Assembly: GCA_949152475.1 (NCBI GenBank)
Contig: OX424563.1
Coordinates: forward strand, 16,093,001 to 16,157,000
Origin: Terebella lapidaria
Lineage: Eukaryota; Annelida; Polychaeta; Terebellida; Terebellidae
Direction: 5' to 3'
DNA length: 64,000 bases
The notes below the pieces were generated by a model, which worked only from the letters and a program-made list of their open reading frames with translations, had not been told where the DNA came from and did not search any database. A program made the position numbers and the translations under genes. The stretch's first letter is position 1, and each line of letters begins with the position of its first letter. This document shows positions 33,552 to 44,269 of the stretch, piece by piece.

Positions 33552-35983
33552 ACCTTGCCTAAGCGGACTGACGTAACGCGCGTTACGTTGATCCAAGATG
33601 GCGAATGGTAGGTTTAGCTTCAACAAGATTCCCAGCTTTTGGCTATTTTACAAAAGTAAAATTGAACTACAGAAAGTAGGCCTATGAGTTTGCACGACAC
33701 TTAAAAAATCTCAATCATTGCAGTATTTGCATGGCTGATTAAAAAAAAGCCTGGACTAGCGTAACGCGGCTACTTACGTACGGGTAGTCATGATTAATGA
33801 ATGCTCTCAGCAATGCTAAACCAGAATCCACGCATTCGAATTTCTTTGTTACGTTTTTTGTTCCGAACTTCCATGTTGTTCACATGGATCTATTTCAGAG
33901 AGTAGCACACACGGCGAGTTGCCTATGAAGTGTACGGCAGTATATACACGCATATGTTATGTTCCCAAACCAAAAATGCTTCAACAAAAATAACCAGTAA
34001 ATCGAAGCGTTACCCTGTGATAACTATTTCCATCTGTTATTGTCGCCTCCATCGGGAGACGACATATTCAAATACGATTAAAACGCCCAATGATTGGATG
34101 CGTTTGTCCGGTCCTGCTATATTCCCGCAGCATTTGGTTACAATCACTAAGGAAAATATTCTCGTTAGTTTGCATAATGTTTCAGATTTATTCATGCCTG
34201 ATAACCGCAAAATGAGATCGAGAACTTCAAATCTACACAACCTGTATGGAACTATATTGATAACTATATTTATGGAACTATATTGATATTGAAATCTGGC
34301 AAAAGGGATCAAAACACCAGTCTCTGTATTTATTTTTCTGCACCGGAGACAGGGTGCACAATGCTATGCGGAAAATATTTTATAGCTGATTTTGTCGCGT
34401 TCGATGCAGTTTGACGAAATATTTCACCCAAAGATGTTGTTTTGCAAGTCGAGTACTATATTACAGATGTGAATATAGGAGCCTTAAATGTACAAGTTGT
34501 AGCATGTTAAATTTATATTGACGAGCCACGTGTACCGTGCGTATATTTTTTTTGCGAGAGAGGGAGCTGTAGGGGTTTCGAATCGATATGAGTCTGGCGA
34601 AGGTCTGGGAATTGTTCCATTTTGGGTCCGGAAAGTCTCTACTTTTGTTATCCACAGAATAGTGGAAACCCTTTGAATATAATAGCAGTATGTCATGACT
34701 GCAATGGTCCAGACTCAAGTATTATTACTACTTGAAATATTACAAATCGGTAATTTCAGCTGGTGACCCTTACATTCTCGACCTCGGGCGATAATGGGGA
34801 ATTTTGATCATACGACCATTGGTCATATAGCAAACAATAGAGAATTGACCACAGAAAAATACAAAATTATTAGGGATAAATAATTATGAATATGAACAGA
34901 GTTATTGCAACTTTTCGATTTTGACTCTTCTGTGACTTTGACCTTGTCGTTCAATATTGAGCTGTACTTTGAGCTGTATTATTACTACTTGAAATATTAC
35001 AAATCGGTAATTTCAGCTGGTGACTCTTACATTCACGACCTCGGGCGATGATGGGGAATTTTGATCATACGACCATTGGTCATATAGCAAATAATAGAGA
35101 ATTGACCACAGAAAAATACAAAATTATTAGGGATAATTAATTATGAATATGAACAGAGTTATTGCAACTTTTCGGTTTTGACTCTTCTGTGACTTTGACC
35201 TTGTAGTTCAATATTGAGCTGTAAAGTATTCACTGTACTGTTTCTATTATCAAGGCACATCTCATGGACGAAAACGGTATAAACAGATTGAAAACTGGCT
35301 TCACAATATGGTCTCGAATCTCAGAACACTCACAAGTGTTGAAATCGTCATCCCAACGTTTCGACATCGGGCGATAATTGAGAGTTTTGGTCTCAAGACC
35401 ATCGGTTGTTCGCCATACGATCGGGAATTGGACAAAGAAAAATACAAAAAAGGTTGAAAATTTAATTATGTGATTTTCTTTTTTCCGTTGCCATGGCAAC
35501 CGTTTTTATCCGATTTCGACAGAATTCGAAAGGGATGGAGTCACTACCAAAGCACTCTAGCCCTAGTTCAGATCGATTTCAGATCGAACAGACTTTTTAC
35601 AATCGAGTTATGAGCGCAGACATGTGCATTGCACTGAAACGTCGCTGACAAAAAATTTTCAACATCGGGCGATAATGAAGAGTTTTTGTCGTACGACCAT
35701 CGGTCGTACACCATACGATCGGGAATTGGCCAAATAAAAATAAAAAAATAGTTGAAAAAATTAATATCAAGTACAACCGGAGTTGGAGCCAATTATGTGA
35801 TTTTCACTTTTTCCGTTGTTTCAAGGTATAGAGCGTTTTTTATAGTGTGCCTGATGAATCCTTCCGGGCGGATAAGACCAGTGTTTTCTTGGATTTTTGC
35901 GACAAATCTTGTCGAAGCTAAACCTGCCTTTCGCCATCTTGGATCATCGTAATGCGTGTTACGTTAGTCCGCTTCGGCAGGGT
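33552..35983. mobile_element. DNA element with 79-bp terminal inverted repeats, unit B copy
   Basis: The inverted repeats are at 33552-33630 and 35905-35983. It is about 200 bp shorter than the unit A copy. Losses include about 25 bp near 35465, a short piece near 35655 and about 155 bp near 35818, the last removing the C-run segment. These are deletions in B or gains in A. Confidence 0.8.
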
Positions 35984-36042
35984 GCTCTTGTTCATTATGA
36001 CACTATTTCTAGGTCAACCTACACATCGTATGTAATATTTTT

Positions 36043-36735
36043 GCTCGGGGGCCATTAGGCCGCCGAGCATATTATGTGGCGAGAAAATTGCCGGATGCGA
36101 TGCATGTTTTATAGCTGCTTTATATAGTTAGTGTGCTTGCTTCTGCGCATAGATGATCCAAGCCATGTGCTTATGTTTACCACAGAGAGAGAGAGAGAGA
36201 GATTTTGTTTCATGCTTATCATTCTGACCCCAATTCTGGTTCTTGCAATATCTTGTATATCGTGTATATAGTAGGCTACAAACAGTCCAATGTTGTGCCA
36301 TGGTATTCTAGCGTGTAGCGGTGTATTAAATAAAGTTATGTGAGGGTGGTTGGATGTAGATGTTAATTACTTCGTTAATGAAGGTGTTATGATGAACATG
36401 AAAAAGTAAGTTCACTTCCATAGCATGTACGTTAACATCTAACCGTTTGGCAAAAAAAATCACATTTTAAACTTTGGTATAAGTACAGCTAAATCAAAAT
36501 GTTTTTAAAAAAATCCCGAACTTGTATTTGTATTGTACAATACTGCAATGAATGTACATTGTGACTGCTCATCTAAAGATATGTAAATGGACACATTTCA
36601 GAAACATTCAAAATAAAACTTTTGTGGGAAAAAAAAACTTCGTCAATTCATGAATTACACATGCTACCAATACCATCCATTCAACAAATACTTCCCCCGA
36701 GTTTTGACTGTTTTTTTAAAAACAGCCAACTTGTT
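36043..36735. mobile_element. 0.7-kb insertion present only in unit B
   Basis: Unit A reads straight across this site. The insert starts with a hairpin (GCTCGG pairing with CCGAGC, 36043-36068) and has CTCGGGGG at 36044-36051 with its complement CCCCCGAG at 36694-36701. Near the right end CTGTTTTTTTAAAAACAG forms a second hairpin. An AG microsatellite lies at 36184-36202. No coding capacity. The class is unknown. Confidence 0.7.
36184..36202 (+). repeat. AG microsatellite
   Basis: A run of GA dinucleotides inside the unit B insertion. Confidence 0.9.
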
Positions 36736-37684
36736 TTGTTGTTGCCGACGAACACTCGGGCGCAACTACTTGATAAAAGATAACGTGTTATACAAACCAC
36801 ATCAGGCGAGTCTATATATAGTTCAAACATTAGTATCATGAGTATTCGTGAGGGATCCAAAGTCCTAGCATATCATTTAAAACGTGACGCTTGTGCGTTC
36901 GTCCTTGTGCATTATCATATACGTATGTACCTATATTATCCAACAGACGACTCTTTCTCATTGATTGCTATGGGAGTTTCTGGTGGACACCGTTTGAATT
37001 TGTTTACATTATGGCCATTCCCGGTACTTTGTAACTTGTCGCACCGCGATTCCAGCTCCCGCATATCGATGGTTGAGCGTAAACTACGTTACGTTGGAGG
37101 TAACTCTGAGTGACCCACACAAAAAAAGAAAGCCAGCTGCTGGTACTGTGTTTCACTCATCCATTTAACTCACACAACGATTTTTTCAGACATAATTATC
37201 TGTTGTTGATTTGGAATAGTTTATTCCCAGTGCAGTTTTATTTCGCAGCGTTAAAGTGGCATAATCCGTTTTGGGAATTTGTTCTATATCATGTACAGTA
37301 TATAGAGCAATTAACCGAGGCGTCATCCGAGGTCAATATGACATTTCTGAATAAATATGACATTTCAATAAAATGTTGATCAGTCTAGCACGGAAAGCCA
37401 ATAAATCAAAGACCACTGTGCTTTGTGACACGAGAAAAGACATGACAATATTATGTGACAATTCACAATGCGTTCTAGTTTGTGATATCAACCTTGATGT
37501 ACCGAGTAATATATCATGTCGACACATGGCTCGCATTCTGTATAACTAGTCTCGCGAACACAAATTGGCGTATACGACGCAGACATATTAGAACTATAAG
37601 TAATATAAATGTGTTTACGATTAATTCTTGCAAGTGGGCGTGACCGGAGTTGTATCTGTAAATGTGATTATCAATTAATAATTA
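36736..37684. other. Duplicated flank, no gene recognised
   Basis: It matches about 26018-26966 in unit A at high identity up to the LINE insertion. Nothing gene-like beyond short open frames. Confidence 0.5.
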
Positions 37685-37756
37685 TTAGTATTATTGTTTA
37701 TTTGTCACTTTAGGCCTCCGGCCCATACAACTCACGTACAAACATTCATACACAAA

Positions 37757-40700
37757 TCAGAAATACATGTGTTTCTGTTGGTCACTCTTGATTCTTCTTT
37801 TAAATGCTTGGTACAAGAACAAACTGATTTTCCTGATTACAACTTCATTTGTGGATTTAAGTATTCTATAAAACTCTGATATGTTATCAACAAGCATGAT
37901 TTCGCCTAAATATTCAGCTCGAATATTACTATATGCCGGACATTTAAACATGAAATGATATTCATCCTCTATGACTTCTACATTATGAGCTTTACAAAAT
38001 TTGCAATACCTTTTATCTCTATCTACCTGTGCAGCATGGTGTCTACCTGATTCTATTTCTAAATTATGACTGCTACATCGAAATCTGGCCATCACAGAAA
38101 TATGTTTCTTTTCTCTCAATACCTTTATATAATTTGCCGGTTGGAAGATTTCTACTATTTTACTATACAATTGGAGTTTAGTACTATTATTAATAATGCC
38201 TTGCCATTCCTGAATAAAACAGTCTTTAACTCTTTGTTTAAACACATTCATAAACATACTGATATCACCCACTCCTTGTGCTTCCCACACATGCTGGAAT
38301 CCATAAGTACATAAAAGATACTTCACTTTAGCACACCAAGTATTCCTACCATTATCAAACAATTGTTTACTCAACAAGTAACATTGATATGTCATCCGAC
38401 TTGCTGGATGCTGTAGAGTCTTCAACCAGAATTTGACACATTTACAATAATAAATTACAAAGAGTGGAAATCTGCCGCAATCACCTAGTACTGCCATACT
38501 TGGAGTTTGTGTAGATACTCCCAGTACACGTTTACAAAACTTTATATGTACTCTCTCAATACGTTCTCGTTTTTCATAACCCCAAATTTCTGCTCCGTAA
38601 CAAAGCACTGGTACTACAGTTTTATCGAATAAGTCAAAGATTGTAGTAACTGGCATGCCGCCACACATTTTGTTTAGTCGGTACAAATAAGTTAAAGCCT
38701 TCATACCCTGATTTGATAATGTATCTTGTGCTTTGATCCATTTTAAAGAACTAGAAAAAACCACTCCTAAATATGGTACAATTTCTAATGTATCACCTTT
38801 ATAATAGAACTTTTCTGTTTTCTTTACAATTCCACCCTTCCTGAACACAACTATTTTCGATTTTTTAAAGTTTACACTCATTCCCCATTCATTACAGTAT
38901 TTCTCTAAAACATTCAACGCTCTCTGCAGTTCACAAACTGTATCAGCACACAAGACCATATCATCTGCATATAACAATACCTTGACATTCTTAGATTGTG
39001 ACACCTGTATCCCATGACAGTCAGATTGATTTAATGCTTCCACAAATTCATTTAGATATAGTGCAAATAGAAATGGTGATAACATACATCCTTGCCGTGT
39101 ACCTATCTTACAGTCAAACAACTGACTTAAACCATTATCCATTTTGACACATGCTTTAAGATTATCATACATAGAATATAACAAGTTAAAGACTTTACCA
39201 TGAACACCACGCTTTATCAATTGAGTGAACAATGCTACATGAGGTATACTATCGAAGGCCCGGGAAAAATCAATGAAAGCTGCATACATTCTGCCTTTAT
39301 GTTTAGTAAGATACTTCTCACACAATATATACAAATTAAATATTTGATCACAGGTTGAATAACCTTTTCTGAAACCAGCTTGTTCCTCGTACTGCAAATT
39401 TTGTTCTTGAGCCCATACATTCAGTCTTGTATTTATTATGCTTGTCTGTATCTTACTTGTAATACTCAGCAGTGAAATACCTCTATAATTCGATGGCAAC
39501 TCAACATTGCCCCCTTTATACAACATATGGATTACAGCTTGACACCAAGACTCAGGGAAGATACCACTATTCAAGATAGCATTATATAACTTACACAAAT
39601 ATGGAGTTATAACAGTTTTTGCATGTTTGAAAACCTCTGATATCAGACCGTCCATTCCTGGAGCTTTACCAGTGTTCAACTCATCTATTGCTTTACTTTT
39701 TTCATATTCACTCACATGACAATTGACATCCACGGGTATATTATCATCACAACTGTTGCATATCTCTTTATGTTGCTGTACAAATTCGGACATATCAGCG
39801 CTCACATCACCCGGTTTTCCTAGTAAATTCTGGAAGTAATCTACCCATTCATTGGGACTGATATTATTCTTTTTCATACTACCTTTTCTCAACCTTTTCA
39901 ATTTAGGCCAACATGCTGTTGTACTATGAATAGAATTCTTTATCTGATAATACAATTTATCTTCATGCACCTTCTGTTTTTCTCTAAATTTCATTTTGAA
40001 CTCTTTTTTACGTTTTTGATAATTCCTTAGGTGTTCTGTGTTTCTAGTTTCCCTATACTTCTTCAAGCACCTATTTCTTTTCTGTTTACAATTTTTCAAC
40101 TCGGTATCCCACCAAGCCACCTCTCGCCCTTTCCTTTTAGATTTACCAACATTATCACATTTATATGATTTGACCATCTCTCCACATGCCCTCAACAGCA
40201 CATTATTCAACTGGTTTACCGCCTCATCACAGTTCTGTAACATACAGTTATTCTCCAAATCTACAAACATACTCTCTGCAACATCATCACACATTTTCTC
40301 ATGAAAAGTTGTCTTTTGTTCATCACACCAAACTACTCTAACTACTGGTAATACATTTATATTTTCATTGTGTTCTTCTTGCGGACCTCTACTACATTCA
40401 TGCGCTTTCATTGCTACTAGTATTTCAAAGACCACAGGAAAATGATCAATACCACTATCAGTTATATCTTCAGTTAAAACACACATTTTTTCTATTGCAT
40501 GAAACAAACTTGTTGAGCACAAAACATAATCAACCAAACTGCACCCACCAGATGCAACACATGTTAACTCCCCTCTTCTATCATCTTCAGTTCTACCATT
40601 CACAATATGAATGTTTAGGTTGATGCACATATCTATCAAACATTTACCAAAATTATTGACCACACAATCCAAAGAATTTCTGTTTCTCTCAAAATCATCC

Positions 40701-41284
40701 ACCTCATAGATTGTCAAGATATCTCGTACATTTACATATTTGTCATCATCACTCACATAATCATTCAACCTAGCACACCTTGCATTCATATCTCCACAGC
40801 ATACAGTATCGAAGTCGCTCTGCGCCATAATTTCTACCAGCTCATCTTGCAACTGCTCGATACCACTTACATCAATATCGTCATAAATGAATGAGCCTTC
40901 TGGCGGTATATACACACAAACTAACAGAATATCCTTCTTGAGACCAAAAAATGTCTTATCTAAATTGAAAAACAATCCATGTTTGAATCTAGACACAATG
41001 CGCTGTAGCCCCGGTACAATTCTTTCGGAGACGAAGACCACTAGACCACCTGAGCACCGTCCGAATCTGCTACGTCTGGTTCCCTCCAACGAAAATGATG
41101 TCATTCCTGGTATCCAGTCCTTGAATTCACCTGGAATCTCGCTCCACGTCTCTGAAACTGAAAATATATCATATCTCCTGATAATGTCAATTAGATTTAC
41201 ATCGTCTTTCTTGTTTTTTAAACCACACAAGTTCCAAGCTCCAACATTTAAACTGCACTGTTTTCCACATTCAATAGGCTTCAT
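37757..41284 (-). CDS. LINE ORF2: endonuclease-reverse transcriptase
   Basis: 1175 residues without interruption. The N-terminus is an APE endonuclease: NVGAWNLCG at 13-21, Glu45 in SVSETW, GDMNA near 164-168, SLVDYVL near 249-255 and the catalytic DH pair at 280-281. The reverse transcriptase follows, with GKAPGMDGL, YRGISLL, AGFRKGYST, FIDFSRAFDS, GTRQGCMLSP and the catalytic YADD (38960-38971, residues about 772-775). A C-terminal C-x2-C, His, Cys cluster (YCKFC ... YHFMFKC) is zinc-finger-like. It nicks target DNA and copies the element RNA at the nick. It starts 24 bp after ORF1 ends, so it is probably translated by reinitiation. All key residues I could check are present. Confidence 0.9.
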   Translation of the reverse strand: MKPIECGKQCSLNVGAWNLCGLKNKKDDVNLIDIIRRYDIFSVSETWSEIPGEFKDWIPGMTSFSLEGTRRSRFGRCSGGLVVFVSERIVPGLQRIVSRFKHGLFFNLDKTFFGLKKDILLVCVYIPPEGSFIYDDIDVSGIEQLQDELVEIMAQSDFDTVCCGDMNARCARLNDYVSDDDKYVNVRDILTIYEVDDFERNRNSLDCVVNNFGKCLIDMCINLNIHIVNGRTEDDRRGELTCVASGGCSLVDYVLCSTSLFHAIEKMCVLTEDITDSGIDHFPVVFEILVAMKAHECSRGPQEEHNENINVLPVVRVVWCDEQKTTFHEKMCDDVAESMFVDLENNCMLQNCDEAVNQLNNVLLRACGEMVKSYKCDNVGKSKRKGREVAWWDTELKNCKQKRNRCLKKYRETRNTEHLRNYQKRKKEFKMKFREKQKVHEDKLYYQIKNSIHSTTACWPKLKRLRKGSMKKNNISPNEWVDYFQNLLGKPGDVSADMSEFVQQHKEICNSCDDNIPVDVNCHVSEYEKSKAIDELNTGKAPGMDGLISEVFKHAKTVITPYLCKLYNAILNSGIFPESWCQAVIHMLYKGGNVELPSNYRGISLLSITSKIQTSIINTRLNVWAQEQNLQYEEQAGFRKGYSTCDQIFNLYILCEKYLTKHKGRMYAAFIDFSRAFDSIPHVALFTQLIKRGVHGKVFNLLYSMYDNLKACVKMDNGLSQLFDCKIGTRQGCMLSPFLFALYLNEFVEALNQSDCHGIQVSQSKNVKVLLYADDMVLCADTVCELQRALNVLEKYCNEWGMSVNFKKSKIVVFRKGGIVKKTEKFYYKGDTLEIVPYLGVVFSSSLKWIKAQDTLSNQGMKALTYLYRLNKMCGGMPVTTIFDLFDKTVVPVLCYGAEIWGYEKRERIERVHIKFCKRVLGVSTQTPSMAVLGDCGRFPLFVIYYCKCVKFWLKTLQHPASRMTYQCYLLSKQLFDNGRNTWCAKVKYLLCTYGFQHVWEAQGVGDISMFMNVFKQRVKDCFIQEWQGIINNSTKLQLYSKIVEIFQPANYIKVLREKKHISVMARFRCSSHNLEIESGRHHAAQVDRDKRYCKFCKAHNVEVIEDEYHFMFKCPAYSNIRAEYLGEIMLVDNISEFYRILKSTNEVVIRKISLFLYQAFKRRIKSDQQKHMYF

Positions 41285-41308
41285 GGGTGTTATGGGCTGA
41301 GGTCGTTC

Positions 41309-42322
41309 CTAGTCTTCTTGCTCTTGGCCCATTTCTGGGAGTGCCGCACTGTGTTCCTCCATGCGTGCTGAGCTTAGTTGTTTATCTTCTTGTGCAGCAC
41401 TCTCCTCGTCAGTGTCTGCTGCCACATTAATAGTCTCTTCAGTGTGTACCTCTGCCTGGATGTACACCTGTCGATGATCTTGAGTCTGTTCTTGCGACAG
41501 TGGTCCAGAGTCTTGATCCAGATCACTTCTCGATGCACTCGTGTATCCCTTACCGAAATTTCGGCTCCAACGCGCTCCTTCGTGTGGCCTCCTCCTGTCA
41601 TAACCGCCAGTGTGATGAGATGCACGTATAGGGGGACCACGACTCCAGGCCCCGTATTGTGGTTGATCTTCTTTCGGCGTGATCTTCCCGTTGCCTGCTA
41701 TATAGTATTCATCACCCGTCGGTAGTAGGTCTAAAATCATTTCGAAGTTTTGTTGCATAACTCTGTCTGTGTGCGGTCGCGATGAGCGGATGAACACTCC
41801 TCTGAACTTACTTCCCTTTAGCTTTGTTTTCGCCCTCAGTGCTTCCAACTTTTCTTCCTTGCTAGGCAACAAGATTTTCACTAGCCCTGGTTTAGCATTC
41901 CTCGACTTGAGACGTAATGCCTTAGTCACGGACACCTGAGTCAGGCAAAGACCCTCATGAATCAGTTCACGTACTTTTTCCACAATGTTCTCCGTAGTAT
42001 CTTCCTGTAGCCCAATGCACACGAGGGATCTTTCCGCAGGAAAATCGTCGCGATCCATGAGCACTTCATTCATCTGGCCTTTTATCTGTGTGAACTGCTC
42101 TTCTGTGTCGTTCTCTAGCGCGGCCATCCTTTCTTCACAGAGCCCCACTCGTGTACCCAAACTTTCATTGAGGTTAGTGATCGCCAGTTTTATGTCATCA
42201 AATTCTTCTGTGAACTGCTTCTTCATGTCCACTATAACATTGTACAGGTCACTGATAGTCTTTGGTTGACCAGACTTCATTTTGACATCCTTTCCCCTTG
42301 TGCCGTCAGCCATCAAGTCCAA
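41309..42322 (-). CDS. LINE ORF1: RNA-binding protein
   Basis: 337 residues. A predicted coiled coil lies near residues 25-90 (repeated heptad-like Leu/Met/Ile with Glu and Lys). It is followed by an RRM-like fold region with SLVCIGLQE and FRGVFIRSS. The C-terminal part is basic, then acidic (QEDKQLSSARMEE). Such proteins coat LINE RNA as trimers. Placement directly upstream of ORF2 supports the call. The assignment rests on position and overall architecture; sequence similarity was not tested. Confidence 0.75.
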   Translation of the reverse strand: MDLMADGTRGKDVKMKSGQPKTISDLYNVIVDMKKQFTEEFDDIKLAITNLNESLGTRVGLCEERMAALENDTEEQFTQIKGQMNEVLMDRDDFPAERSLVCIGLQEDTTENIVEKVRELIHEGLCLTQVSVTKALRLKSRNAKPGLVKILLPSKEEKLEALRAKTKLKGSKFRGVFIRSSRPHTDRVMQQNFEMILDLLPTGDEYYIAGNGKITPKEDQPQYGAWSRGPPIRASHHTGGYDRRRPHEGARWSRNFGKGYTSASRSDLDQDSGPLSQEQTQDHRQVYIQAEVHTEETINVAADTDEESAAQEDKQLSSARMEEHSAALPEMGQEQED

Positions 42323-42650
42323 CTACTAGTACGGTGAGTCAGCCAAGACGTTATGACGAACGAGAACAGTGTAGGGCCTACTGTCAGAGAACCGTGAGAC
42401 GGTGTGGTGTGGAGTCTTGAATCACTACATTATCGCCCACATAAACAGCGAACGACAGCTCTTACAACACTGACCCCAATAGGCAACAAAGTTTATTTAC
42501 GTTCTAGGCTAGTCTATTAGGGGTATACTTCCTTTATGAGACATTAGTTGGTCCATAAAACTTCAAATAATTGTACAAAAACACAATATTTTCGCGAGAA
42601 TTTAGAAACACATGTAGATCCGATTTGACTAAACACCGACCAAAACTCAT

Positions 42651-43636
42651 TACATATATATACTTGTGTTTGAGGCATGCGTTTACAAATTGTAAGCCAG
42701 AAAAAAAGTCTAGTACAGATCGTGTCTTTTGACTTTCTAGAATACTTTGGACTAAACCCCGATATACGGCTGTAAAATGTTTCGGAGTCCATTCCCATAT
42801 ATATCACGGATACAGTAACTGACAAAAGTGCTGGCACCTGATTGTGACTGACACCATTCCTTTGGGCCGAAGAATCATTATCATTTTCCTGGGCTCTGCT
42901 CTCCGTGGACGAAAAAAAATACACGCATGTTATTCACGCAACCGATGACATCAAAAAAAGTTTTCGGCCACCAAACACAATGGTTCTATTCACAGACCCC
43001 TCCTAGAAGTCGGCAAACTCCGTAGTTCAAACTGACCAATCGCAGCTGCGCGCAATCTTCGGAAATCTGGGGGAAATCCCAGCCTGACCACGTGTAGCGA
43101 AACCACTCAAAATGTGTGACACGCATGAAATAGTGTTCAGGCCAACAAGAAACATACCATTTTGTGACATTCGCTGATATTTTCTGGAAAAAGACCTGTG
43201 AACCCATCCCTTCCCCCGTTGAGACCAACCTTACCCGTAAAATCATTTTACTTAGTAGCCACAACTATTTGTTTACAAACACAGCTCGAGGAACACCATG
43301 GTCACTGGCCCGTGTTTCCCTTACTGGGATTTCCCCAATACTGTGTTGACATTCTGACCAAACTCGCATCGCCCGTTTTTGGTGATCGTTTGGCTTAGAA
43401 ACCCTTATTTCCATACAGCCTTGTTGCAGATAATGGGGCATATGGGTTAAATATAATCTGTATTGCCGTCTATGATGAGAAAATGTGCGATAAACTGGGC
43501 ACTGCGGATTTGTTTATTACCGTTACTGCGCGCAGCTGTGATTGGTCGGCACTCGCGTGACCAGTGGCGGGAAATTCTGTGAATAGGACCATACCAGGGA
43601 CTCGAATGAAATTGCTCTTAATTTGATGCCCGCGTC
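42651..43636. other. Duplicated flank with a single 105-bp unit
   Basis: It resumes the unit A order after the LINE: one copy of the 105-bp repeat (about 42672-42778), then sequence matching 27302-27950. After about 43440 the match with unit A stops. A 92-codon minus-strand frame (42986-43264) has no recognisable features. Confidence 0.5.
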
Positions 43637-43765
43637 GGCCCAAGTATCATACACTGCGCCTTCCTCTATAATCAATAAGCATTAAAAAGGTGACAGACGG
43701 ATAAATGGTATTCATTTAGTGGACGAGTTGTATTAAGGCGCAGTATACAGTATGATACCTGGGCC
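43637..43765. mobile_element. 129-bp inverted-repeat element
   Basis: The ends are near-complementary: GGCCCAAGTATCATAC... from 43637 to 43662, and its complement ending at 43765 with GTATGATACCTGGGCC. It could fold into one long hairpin. Resembles a very short MITE. Confidence 0.6.
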
Positions 43766-44269
43766 CTCGCGTCTTTCATTCGTTGCCAGCGTCTTGTGAA
43801 ACTAGTTCAAACGACTCGCCAGTCGACCTCTCAGCTACAGTGAGAACAAAAATCATAACATTGAAAAGAACAGTTTGGACGACCGCCTCAACTCTCATAT
43901 ACTATACTGTTATCCTTTTTGGAATTAACGTTTAGTTTTTGTTTTAGCAAGGGAATGTTCACAAAATTGCTGTTTTTTTCACGTAGGGCCAATACCACAC
44001 AGAGAACTCGACTGGCATCGTGGTAATCTTGATGTAGGCCTACAGTGAAAATTGTTTTTCCACCAAAACGGCAATAATTGTCATTGCAACACAGTGGACA
44101 GAAAATAATGCAAATAAATGTATCACATTATGCAAAAGTCAATATGGCTTCCAGGGTTGTAATGCAAAAACGTTGTATCCATCTCACATATTGATGGCAA
44201 TAGGTTGATACGACGTAAAATGTCAATTTAAAAAAAGGCTATATTTGTTAATATTTATTTCAGAAAGAA
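43766..44269. other. Spacer containing a module-X copy
   Basis: About 43975-44220 resembles the X modules at 52965-53310 and 56245-56600. It shares AATACCACACA-type sequence, CAATAATTGTCATTG and GGTTGATAC. It shows that this module exists outside the 52-64 kb region. Confidence 0.6.

Larger units (their letters stand above)
37685..42650 (-). mobile_element. Full-length-looking APE-type LINE with two intact ORFs
   Basis: A two-ORF non-LTR retrotransposon interrupts sequence that is continuous in unit A near 26960. Both reading frames are intact. The 3' end, at low coordinates, has AATAAACAATAAT and an AT-rich tail. About 330 bp upstream of ORF1 is absent from unit A and is probably its 5' leader. 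No clean target-site duplication was found. Intact frames and presence in only one duplicate indicate a young insertion. The clade is uncertain. Confidence 0.85.

Noticed and set aside
37757-41284. Host gene encoding a large enzyme
   Set aside because: APE endonuclease plus reverse transcriptase motifs and the upstream ORF1 identify it as a LINE.
42986-43264. A 92-codon minus-strand frame
   Set aside because: The matching region of unit A is altered by small changes, and nothing in the peptide suggests a protein family.
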